Below, in pieces: positions 36,901 through 48,900 of a DNA stretch of 64,000 bases. The stretch's first letter is position 1, and each line of letters opens with the position of its first letter. The stretch is from Gibbula magus. Its lineage: Eukaryota > Mollusca > Gastropoda > Trochida > Trochidae. The position numbers and the translations under genes are program-made. A model generated the notes under the pieces. It was not told the DNA's origin, ran no database searches, and saw only the letters and a list, made by a program, of their open reading frames with translations. The stretch lies in NCBI GenBank assembly GCA_936450465.1, contig OW388300.1, positions 43,370,358 to 43,434,357 on the forward strand. The letters run 5' to 3'.

Positions 36901-39900
36901 AGTGTAATTTCTGACACTGACTTAACTTGACTTAACTTCAGTGTCTGATTTCTGAATTTCAGATGTCTCATTACTGATTTCCAAATCTTACTTTGACTCT
37001 CTTCTCTGGTTATTGATTTATTTTCAGTTTCTGAATCTGACTCTTACTGATCTATTTCTTCCTCTCAGATCCGAGACAACTTCTACACAGTTCAGGCACA
37101 GCTGAAAGAGGCCAGCAAGTGGCGGGAGTCGATCTGTGGTGAGCCGTACGACCTCAAGTTCCTCAACAAAATGACGGTGGACATGGACGTGAGACAGCAA
37201 CTCTGGAGATACGTGGAGGTGTCAACATCGTCCATCAAAGAGTGGAAGCAGATGCTCTTCAGGAAGGTCCTTAGACATTTACTTCTCAAGTTTTCAGAAA
37301 ACAAATTAGTTTATTTTGTATTATTTATTATTCATACTGGAGTCCATAGTAGTTCGGCCAACAATGACACCATTTTTTTTGCATTTATTTCACAACTTCA
37401 CATAATGGAGAAACTGAACTCAAGTGTAGATCTATTCTCTCCAAGACACCTAGTGTACTTCTAATGTTGCATTTTCAAGACACCCACCGAAATCAATTAT
37501 AACAATTCTTTATTACCGACATGATTTCTTTGTAACTTACCTCCCCTGACAGATGAACATCAAGAAGTCCCTGGAGAAGGTGATGGAGTGGCAGTCGGCC
37601 GCGGCCCAACTCAAACCCCACCTGCCGTACGGAGACCAGGTCCTCAGCACCTGGTTCACAGCCCTCAAGGACTTCAAGAAGGATCTGCCGCTCCTACACA
37701 GGCTTTCTAACGAGGCTCTCAAGGTGAGTTAGCTTTTAACTTGAGGTGAATTTGTTCCGTTGATTGATTGAAAGCTATCTGCCTCTTCTACACAGACTCT
37801 CTAACAAGGCTTTGAAGGTGAGTCAACTTTTAACTTGAGTTGGATCCATTGATTGATTGTGAAGGATCTGCCCCTACATGAGTAAAAAAAGAGGCACTCA
37901 AGGTGAGTTAACCATTTAACTTCAATTGAGTTGGACCCATTGATTTATTGAGAAGGGTCTGCCCCTACAAAGGTTCGCCGATATAGCCACCAAGGTGAGG
38001 TCCAAGATGTGCTAAAATTTAAGTTTGGATTGATTGATTGATTGAAATAGATCTGCCGCTCTTACACAGGCTCTCCAATGAGGCTTTCAAGGTGAGTTTA
38101 ACTTTTGACTGAAGTTGAGGAGAGTCTTTTTACTTATAAAGAAAGATGTCTGGCTCCTTCGACTGTCAAAAGAGGCACTCAAAGAAGGGCGAGTTGATAC
38201 TTGGTTTGTTCATTCCTTGATACTATTTCATTGTAATACGTTGATTAAATAATTGATCCAGGTGCCCTGTGCAGATACCTTATTGAGACATGAAGTCATA
38301 TTTGTTTGTTGGTTTAGCAAATGCTATCGTAGTGTATATATTGATATTGATCTGAGGGCAGATATAATATTGTCAAAGTAGTTGAGTTGGAGTTTAATTA
38401 TAACAATCGTTTTCTTTTTGTAGGAGTTTTGTTGTTTACATACAACCCTAAATTCCCTGTTGTTATATCCAGGAGCGACACTGGCGGATGATCTTCCTTG
38501 GAATGAACGAGCCCTACGACCCAGGACAACAGTTCCAGGTGGCCGACCTCTTGTGTTTCAACCTGGTGGAGCACGCTGACCTCATTCAGTCAGTGTATAT
38601 GTCTGCCATCAACGAGTATGACCTCGAACTCAAGTTTGTCAAGATCAGAAAGTTTTGGGAGAATCGCGAGTTCAAGCTCGCCAAACATATCCCAGACAGT
38701 CTCTATGTGAAAGGTGAGTTTATGATATCAGCTTAGTCACCAACTTAATTAAGGTGAGGTGAGTTAGGGTTTAACGCCGCTTTCAAGAGTATTTCACTTA
38801 TATCACGGCTGCTAGTATTATGGCAGGGAGAAAGCCCGCAACGCCATGTGGCTATGCACTGCGGTGAAACCTGCGAGCATCGGCTGGAACTAGCGAACCA
38901 TGGGTGTTACTACGCTGAATCAGTGTAACATTGCACCCAAACCTTACTGCGTGTAGAACAGTTCTCTACTGCAGACAACGTTGCCGTGCCCCTGGCGGGA
39001 TTCGAACCCCGGACCTCTTGATCCGAAGCCGAACGCGCTAACCACTGCGCTATCCCGCCCCCACCAACTTAATTAAGCACATCCCAATAAATCTTTGTGA
39101 AAGGTGAAAAGTTGCATAATTCCCTCTGTGTTGTGTTGCCTTTCTTATCTTGATTCAATGAAGTATACAACGATGTTATCGAAAAACTTCTTTTAGAAGT
39201 TTGAATGATAAGAATAGCAAAAATTATATGGATAACAACTTCTTTATTCATGATATGCAACATTTCGACACAGATTCTTGTGTCGTTATCAAGTTGATGT
39301 CATTATAATTATTAAAAGAACAGCATTTAAAAGATATATCTTTTGGTAAGACTCTTTAATTTTTTTAGCTCATCAGGCCTGAAAGGCCCGATGGGCTTAT
39401 GGCATGGCATGGTGTCCGGCGGCCGTCCGTCCGTCCATCCGTCCGTAAACTTTTTGCTTTTTCGACTTCTTCTCCAGAACCAATAACTCCACAGAGCTGA
39501 AATTTCATGTGCAGACTCCTTGGCCAATGGGGATTCTAAATTGTAGATTTCGTGACCCCATGACCCCAAATGGGGTCACAGGGGTCACATCCTTAAAAAC
39601 CTATTTTCATCTTCTTCTCCAGTTCCAAAAGGTCTAGAGAGCTGAAAAGTTGTGTGCAGACTCCTTGGCCAATAGTGATTCTTAACTGTAGATTTCGTGA
39701 CCCCATGACCCCAAATGCGGTCACAGGGGTCACATCCTCAAAAACCTATTTTGATCTTCTTGTCCAGTTCCGAAAGGTCTAGAGAGCTGAAAAGTTGTGT
39801 GCAGACTCCTTGACCAATGGGGATTCTAAATTGTAGATTTTGTGACCCCATGACCCCAAATGGGGTCACAGGGGTCACAACTTTAAGAACCTATTTTCAT

Positions 39901-42900
39901 CTTCTTCGTCTAGGAAGCTGAAATGTTGTGTGCAGAGTCCTTTGCCAATAGGGATTCTTAATTGTAGATTTCGTGACCCTGTGACCCCAATCCCAATCAT
40001 CTTTTGCTTGTAAACAATGTATTACTTGAGAGAAATATTTAACCTTAGATATTAAATCAATGACATCCTGATGAGCTACAGAGCCCATGGCTCTATTTTC
40101 TCTTCCTCTTATGACTAAATGTCATCTAGAGTATTTCTATTAGTTCAACTATCATGGAGCTGTGCTGTGCTGCCCAACCATGGTTGTTATCTCAGAAAAA
40201 TAAATAAACTTTCTAACCACTTTTATTGACAACACTACAGAGCCAAGTAAGCGAATGTCGAGCCCGACAAGACGCCAGTCAAAGTTGGAGAGATACCGCC
40301 AGGAGAGGGCGTCGCTGGCTGCAGGCAATATCCGCGGACTGGACGTGGTATCGGATGACTACTACACTCTGATAGAGGTGGAGGAACTCAAGTATCATCT
40401 CGAGGTAGGTTCTCTCAACTCGCAACATTCAGTAGTTCTCTTAGCTAAACCTGCATCCACTTGCTTTATTATAAATTGTCTGTTATTCAGCCCTTCAGAA
40501 ATGCAGCTATTGCTGGGTGGTTAAGAATTGGATTTAAGTTGGATTTATACAGTGCAATATATAAGCTTGGAAAAAATCCAACCCAAAAATGTTATTTTGT
40601 AAATTTTAATGGAACATTCAAGAAAATCCTCAAAAAGTTACTAGGCCCAAATCAAAAGTTACAGGCTTTCGGACACAGTACTTTCATCATGGTCAAGAGG
40701 CATTCTTTTCATCCATCACTAAACACAAAAGATTATTCCATATTTTGTCAGACTTACTCTCTTGTGGATATATTTGACTCGAGATGTGCACTTTAAGTAT
40801 GATCTTCAGCCTGAAAGTAAGTGTTCTAATCAAATAAAATTGACTGGGATATTCTATGCAAGTAAGAACATGTTCAATGTATACAGGACAGCAAGATCAG
40901 TGTTGACGCCATGGCGTGTTCCCCGTACCTGGGAGATATCGAGACGGACGTGCTACACTGGTGTAAAGCTCTGCGTCAGATCGAGGAGATCACAGACCTC
41001 TGGCTACTCTGTCAGAAGAAGGTGGGTGTTCCTCTAGTTTACTGTGCAGTGTATGGCCCCTGAAACTGTTAACTACTTATAATCCTGTTCTTGATGTGAA
41101 CTCCTCGATACTTCCGATGCTCTTAGAGAGTATACTCAGACCCCAATTGAAGGCCGCCATGTATGGCCAATCGGTGAGCTTCAATGATTTTTAGTTCAGT
41201 GCAAAATTGTGTACTAGTTTTGGAAACAATGACTTTGGATGAACATTTCTTTAAATTTGAAAAACAGACACCAAGTTCTTTAAATTCATGATTGAAAATT
41301 GCCATAAGATTCAGACAAACAGAATACCGGTAGATCAAATCTTAGGCAAGAACCAATAATTTTCTCTCTTTTGACATTGCAATAATTCTAGTTCCATGTA
41401 GAATATTATGTCCTTAGGTTAAAATAGAATTTGCAATGATATACAATGTCTTTTTATTGATAACATAACCATCTCATATTATTCGCGGCCTTCTATTTAC
41501 TGAACTGAAAGCGATATGTTTCTGCAGTGGCTGTACCTGCTGAAGATATTTGAGAGACCAGAGATGTACCAGAAGTTTGCACCACACGCTGCCAAGTTCG
41601 AGACCGCTCACAACCAGCTCAAGGTATGTTACTTTGATCTGGACATTAAAGGGGCAGTAGCACGTTTTTTTTGCAAATTTAAATTTTTCAACTATAACAA
41701 TTAATTACACACCATCATTTTTATAATTGTATGCTCTGATCAAGTTGGTCCTTGCATGGTAGCAATCCTTCATGATGAAATCTTGTCCTGTACTTTGTGA
41801 AATTAAGTTGATGAGATGAACAGCGTGTGCTGAAGAGTCATCCTCCTGTGTAGTTGGACCCCGTTTATCCGCACAATTTGGTTACAGTTGAAATTCCTCT
41901 GTAAAGCAATTCTTGCGGTTTAGCGAATCATCATTTGTATATAAATGCATAGAGAAGATTGGAAATTTAAAGTGTGGATTGCCGGGTTTGACTGTATATG
42001 CTAGTTCTGCTAACTTGTTTCTTTCAACTCTAACGTTACTCTCCAACAGGAGTGGATGCGGGTGGTGTCGAAGGACTCGAGTGTGATGTCGGTGGTGAGT
42101 CGACGCTGGGGGGAGAAGGGGTACCGCTTCCTGCAGGGTAACAACCTGCGCTCCATCTTCCTCTCCCTCATCGCTACACAGGTACGTCATACATGTCAAC
42201 CTGTCACCTTCTCATTCAGGTATATTCAGTGTGCCTTTCGTTAATCTGTAAACAGTCCCATATCATAATCATTCTCTTTTGTAATATTTAAAAAGTCATT
42301 CATTCTTGAAGCTGCTGTAAACGTCCAATAATGTTATTGTAATGTCAACCTGTCACCTTCTGATTCAGGTATATTCCAGGTGTGCCTTTCGTTAATCTGT
42401 AAACAGTCTCATATCATGATCATTCTCCTTGGTAATATTTAAAAAGTCATTCACTCTTGAAGCTGCTGTAAACGTTCAATAATGTTATTGTAATGTAGAC
42501 TACCGTAAGCTGTTGAATAAGCTTTTTGTACAAAACCAATCTGAGTAGCCAGTTTATAGGTATAACAACTTGTTTCCCAATGGAATGGTCTGGTAGTGGC
42601 CACTGGCTGAAGCTAAGCTATACCAGAATATTCTCGAAATCACAGATGAAGGGGTAAGTTAAAAACATTGGCGGTTACCTTTAATTCATTTAGTTCATGT
42701 TTCCCTGTCCATGTAGAACTCAATATTCTGTGTATTACCCTGCAGGAGGAATTGTTGAAGGACATCAATGGAGAGATAGAGAAGTGTCGTGGACAGTTCC
42801 CTCGCCTCTACTTCCTCAGTAACCGGGAGATTGTGGACATGTTGGGGATCTCTCGATGTCCCCAGGCCCTCGTCCCCTTTGTGCGCAAGTGTTTTCCCGG

Positions 42901-45900
42901 GATACACAACCTTGTCTTCGCTCTCCCGCCCGACGTCACCTCCCTCAACACAGCCCTCGACTTCGCACTCAATGGTAAGGTTTAGTATATAGAGGATATC
43001 AGTCTTTTTGACTAATACCATGTTTATCTCATCATGGATATTCTATTTATTATGTTATCCTTGTAATTACGTCCGAAAAGGGTCGTTTTCACACAGAGCT
43101 GCTGCTAGGAACAGCCCGTCACCACAGTTACACTGTGATGTCATAAGCCAATTCGCTGCATCAGACCATTGCTTTATGACGTCAAATTATATCAGTCACT
43201 GCTCGCAGTGAAAATATAAGTTATTTTCACTGTAGCTTGATAGACAGTTTATTTCACTGATAAATCCCAGTATTTCATTGCTCGTCTTTTAATAAATAAC
43301 AAGTACTATTTTGCTTCTATAGCTCATTGAAGGTCCTGACCCCATGGTGCTCTATAACTGCACTATATATTATTTCATGATAGTTAAAGTTACAAGTATC
43401 AAATAGACGCTTGGTATTAATTATCAGAATTTCATATCATGTTTATCTAAATGATCGCACTTTCACCTAATGAACAAGTAAACATATAATCTGAAATGTT
43501 GTGTTTGTTCACAGCAAAGAAGTTGCCGTGATAGCAGATGGTTACAGGTATTGAGAGATTAAAAAAAAAATATAAACCTTTTTAGGTTGACCATACTGAT
43601 ATTGAAATCATCATTGTAGCAGATGAACTCAAGAAGTATCATTGCAGAATGTGTATCAACGTTACACTGAGGCATCCTTGCAAAATGTTCATGCAATTGA
43701 TTACTGATGTTACTGTTACAGCGGACAAGCTACAGGTGGTATCACTGCAGGGTAACGGCGGGGAGGAGGTACCCCTCTACTCCAGACTCGTCAGCTACCC
43801 GGAGGCGACCAAGTGGCTGCGTTCCCTGGAGAACCTCAGCAAGAACACCATGACCGTCATGTTGCAGGCATGTGTCCAGGCTCGTATGGAGGAAGGTGAG
43901 GGCACGGTTTAAAAGTGGTGTAACTTATAAATACAACGTTGGTTATGTTAATGAAATATGGGGCTTAGTAGTGTAGTATAGGGATGGGTGGGATAGTCTT
44001 TTGTACATGTTGGGTAGTGTTAGGTTGTCCTAGGTTGTGATCATCAAAGGTCATGGAAGGTGATGGGTACCGTTAGACTATTGTAGATTAGCACTTGGGA
44101 TGTCCACTGCTTTAGGTTGCCTGTTTCTCTTGTTTCAACCTGGATGTTCATATTACATGCTTTCAGGCTTTCTTTCTCTTTAATTCTAAGATACCTAGTG
44201 GTTAGAACAATAAAAAAAAGTACTTTATAAGACAGTAAAAGGTATAGTTTTTTGGATGACGTAACCATTTGAATAACGTTCCCGCTGTTCAATGCCGCTC
44301 CCTCGTGATCAAGTGTGCCCATGGTAACGTAACGTCGATTTGCCTCAGCCGTCTGAACTCTTACTTTGCAACTAACAAAGCGTGTACTCCTTTCCATGGT
44401 TTGCAACTTCTGCAGTTAGTCAAAATTAGCGGTGGGACACTGAACATCAACTTTTATGACAGCAACAACATTTGAATTAGACAAATTATGTTCCGCCACC
44501 TAGACTGGATCAAGCTCTATCCACAATTCTTTTTTGAATGTTAGTCATGTGAGCTTAGTCGTGGAATAGGCGTCCATTGGCCCTGTTCTTGGATTATTAA
44601 TATAAAGAATGCAAACAATATTTTTATTTCCAAATTATTGGAAGCAGAAAGTTACCTGTATCTTATCATTTGGCATCTTAGAAAAGAAATGAAGTTTGCT
44701 GTACCCCAATGTGTTTTGTAATAAAACTCATGCTTTAACTATAATAGTTCAGGGCAAAACTATACTTTATAACAAAACACTTTGGGGTACAGCGAACTTT
44801 ATTTCTTAAACAAATCTCTCACATCATAGGAACACGTGATGGCACATGGTCCTGTGCATAGCCCTGTTGACCGCTATCAGTGAAGTTCAGCAAGAATTGG
44901 CATGGCTTGCCGAATGGGTGGGTGACTCACTTCAATGCTGGATAAACTGAGAGTTTGAAGGGTTGATTCCCTGCCCCACACAGAGACATGAGCTGTGTAG
45001 ACTTGTGGTGTTATCTTGGGCAAGTAACTTTATTCAAAGGGTGCCTCTGTTCACCCATCAGTACAACTGGGTACCTGGTATGGAAGTGAAGGCAATGTGA
45101 GAGATAACCATAAAAAAAATGCCCAAATTGGCAGCTGGGTTGCATACTCCCAGTGAGTTGAAAATGAAAAAAAGGAAAGAAGTTTGTCCAGGGTAATAAT
45201 GTGTGTGCACTTTGGGCATGCCCCTTCATGGCATGGAGTTCAGTATCCTCATTATTATTAACATACACGTTACCTAGAGACACAAGTTTAAACATAGTCT
45301 TGAGGTTCACTACTGTTTGAAAAATATAGTTTTTCTTGCTAGAATATTCTCCATTTTAGCTCTGTTTCTTTCTGAAACAGTAATCATTAGTTTAAAAGAG
45401 AGGTATGTTATAATGGAAGTGTGTATCTTGTGAAAATCTGTTTATATGCATGTGTATTCCATCACGTTTCAGTCTTTGGTTATAATAGATTTGGTATGTA
45501 CCTGAACCAAGTAAACAGTGTTTGCGGTTGTGGCTGACGGTGGCTAACGTGTGCTCAATGATTTACTAAACAAACAAAATATCACGTATACTTTGTAGGA
45601 TTAACACTGTTTTTTATCCGTGTGAGCATTAATGCATTTGTTGTATTTTGTATCAAGAATGTTATATAAAAAATCCAAAGAGTGTGACTTTTCATTTGCA
45701 AGCTGCTTGATGAAATTGTGATTCTTGCTTAAACATTAGATATTTTTCTGTTTGTGGCTTTCTGGGATAATGATGTCCTTTATATAATTTATATTGAAAT
45801 GTCCGTTTATTATCCCCCCAAAACTCAAACAGATTCCTTTTTGCATTTACTCATTTGATGTTATGAATTAAATATCTTTCTAAATATATTTGTGTAAGAA

Positions 45901-48900
45901 ATAAAGCAAGTTTATTTTATGTGAAAAGATAATCTATCTACAAATATTATTCCTATTTACAGTGCAACATTTTCAAAAATGTTGCTGAGCTAAGTGACTA
46001 GGAAGCTAGTCATCAGTTGTATTCAATTTGTTTGAATTCATTGTAACAATTACTGTTACTTTGACAAGGCACCGGTCATGTACTAACGCTACATATATCT
46101 CTTCTAACAAGATGTGTATGATGTATATACACTGTGTGTACTGTACCTAACAACTGAATTATGTATATTCTGCCAATAACACTTGAAACGGATTCAGACG
46201 CTAAACGCTTCTACAACGTGTTTCAGCTGTGGTCATGTGTTATCTGTTATCTCTGCTCATTATGCTATTAATGTTATATGCTAAATAGCCCATTTACAGG
46301 TACAAAGCAACTGGCACAGCCAAAGGCCAATACAAAGATTGGAAGTCCCGTAATCGAAATTACTGCATTGATAACAGCTTTGTTAATTAACCTTTCTATA
46401 TATTTTTACCATAATAAAGTTCATTTCCATTAAAATCACAATTAAAAACAAGATGTGTACCTTAAATATAACTATTTACAGTGAAGCAAATGTCAGTCTT
46501 TGAGACGAATTTTGCAATTGCATATGCCCACAGTCATAGGGACTGCTCTTACTATGGAGTGAGCCAATTCCCTTGTGTCATCCCAGTTGTGAAATAATTT
46601 CCTCAAGGTAGTAAATACTTTATTAGTGCACTACTAATAATAAATAAAATGTAGTGTATATATATTATCATAATATTTTCTACAACATTTCACCCATCAA
46701 CTTACAGGTTCTCTACAGCCCATACAGATTCTGGAGGAGTTATCTCAGCTTAGTGATGTAACTCCTGAACAGAGGGCGCTGCAGTCTGAGATTAAGCATC
46801 AGTTCCGTCATTGGCTGCTGCAGTTCCCTGCCCAGTGTGTCCTGGTTTCTGAAGCCATCATCTGGGAACGAGGCGTGTCTAGAGTGTTTGACAATCAGGA
46901 CCCAGACCAACTGAAATACATGAGGTGTGTATCGTTACTGATAGACTGATAGAAACAGGGTGAAGACAGACAATACCAAATCTTTGAAAAACTTGTTATT
47001 ATCATCTCAGAGCTATTTGCATGAGTCGTCCTTCTATTACCCCAATTTGTCCACTCCCTCGTTCGATACCTCGTTCGATCCCTCGTTCCCTCCAGAAGGT
47101 CAAAAACACTGTGGCAAGGATAATAAGTCGTTCCTCCAAACAGAGTCACGTCACCCCAGTACTGAAATGACTGCATTGGTTGTCAGGTCAGAATCCAGGT
47201 TAAATCCCACCATGATTTTACACGGATTCAGATTGCTGCAGGCCATAGGCCATTGTCCCATTACATTTTCAAATGACCTACTAACTTCTCTTGACTTTGG
47301 ACATTTCTACATATTAGCCAAATTTATTATGAATATTTATGTTCACATGTCAAAGAGTAATCTATGTGAAAATTTAAAATTTGACTAAACCTAGGATACA
47401 AGTTGCAGTACGAAATATCATTAACAATTTTAGTTGAATAATTCCATTAGATTTAAGTGGGTTTTTTTTAAAGCGCTCTATTAGTTTCAGACCATGCAAT
47501 GACCTATTGCCAAACACCCACTCAGGACATTTGTCTTATTAACATTTTTAGGCTTAAAATTCAGAGTTTTGGTTTAGTTTTATAATGAGAACTATTCAAC
47601 TTGCATTTGGTTTTGGATGCAATACTATGTAGCAAACAATGCAAAACCACCCATGAGCACTAGTTCCGGCTAATGTTCGCAGGTTTCATTGCAATGCATA
47701 GCCACATTTGTGTTGTTGGCTTTCCCTCTCATTCTTTCAAATCTAAAATATGTGCAAAGTTGGACTGACATACTGGCATTCAGAAAGCGAGGTTTGCTTT
47801 ATCCTCAAACAAGAAAAATCATTTCATTTGACAAAACAAATCAAACATCATCGTAAACAAATCTATGTATCCACTCCTGCAGATCTAAGATGTGCGCCAA
47901 GTTAGACCAGTACATTGACATCCTGAGGGAGACGTCATGTAACGAGCGGTTGACAGTGGAGATGAGAGAGAGGCTGTCGTGTCTACTCACCAGCCTCATC
48001 AAACAGACGCTACATCACAGGGACATCATGGACGGTGAGTTTCTCGCTACCTTTAACCCTAATACAGATGTGCATGTGATGGGTGTGCCTATCATAAAGT
48101 CTATCCTTGTTTATGGATCAGTGTAACTATTTCATCATATATATTTATTCCAGGACAAAGCTTGACAAATACACCATACTACACAGTAAATGTCAAGCTT
48201 ATTCCTGTAGATTGATATTTATTTTCATGTTTCAAAATCAATAGAGGTCAGAATATATACGTACCTTTCAGAGTTCATCTTGTGGATTATCTTTTAAGTT
48301 AACTTAAGTTTTCTGTATCAATGGTAACTTGTGTTCTTGTCCTTTGATGTACACAAGCTCTGTTGTAATGTAACCCTTTCAAGTTAATAAAGTATATAAC
48401 TCCAATTTTTCCCCCACCTACTGATGGCAAAATTCCTGTTGAAAATGTGTAAAGTAATATAACAAAAGTGTGGCCTTATGATTATGATCTCTGATGGCAC
48501 ACTTCACTTGGTTAGGGCACACATAAATTTGATATTGGTCATTTCAGTGAAATTCTTTTCAAATTTGGTCTCAGATATCAAGGTGAATATTTGTCCTTTT
48601 CTTGGATGTTAACAATTTGCCGTTATAACCTCAAGCATGGTTTGAAATGTGTCACTGTCTATTCAGGTCTGACAGACTGTACACTGCTTTCTGAGACCAG
48701 TTTTGAGTGGTTGAAGGCTCTACGTTACCGAATGGAGATCAGAAACGTTCTTCGGGCCAAGACGGTGGTCACAGACGCTCAGAACAACGTGCCGGGGAGG
48801 CCAGGAAAAACTACAGGTCGGAGGTCTCTTGTCTCTGTCTCGGGAGGTAGGGCATATCTCCATTACCCTTGTCAATATTTGTTACCAAATATACACAGTA

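Noticed and set aside
36753..36971. Minus-strand ORF with SEISIQNQKS repeats
   Set aside because: Translation of the TTTCTGA heptamer array.
37780..37840. Second exon encoding a SLNKALK-like peptide after exon 26
   Set aside because: It is a decayed tandem copy of the exon 26 end without a usable acceptor; listed instead as a repeat.
38990..39061. tRNA gene on the minus strand
   Set aside because: A and B boxes are present, but the sequence runs without a closed cloverleaf into a SINE body and is bounded by target-site duplications.
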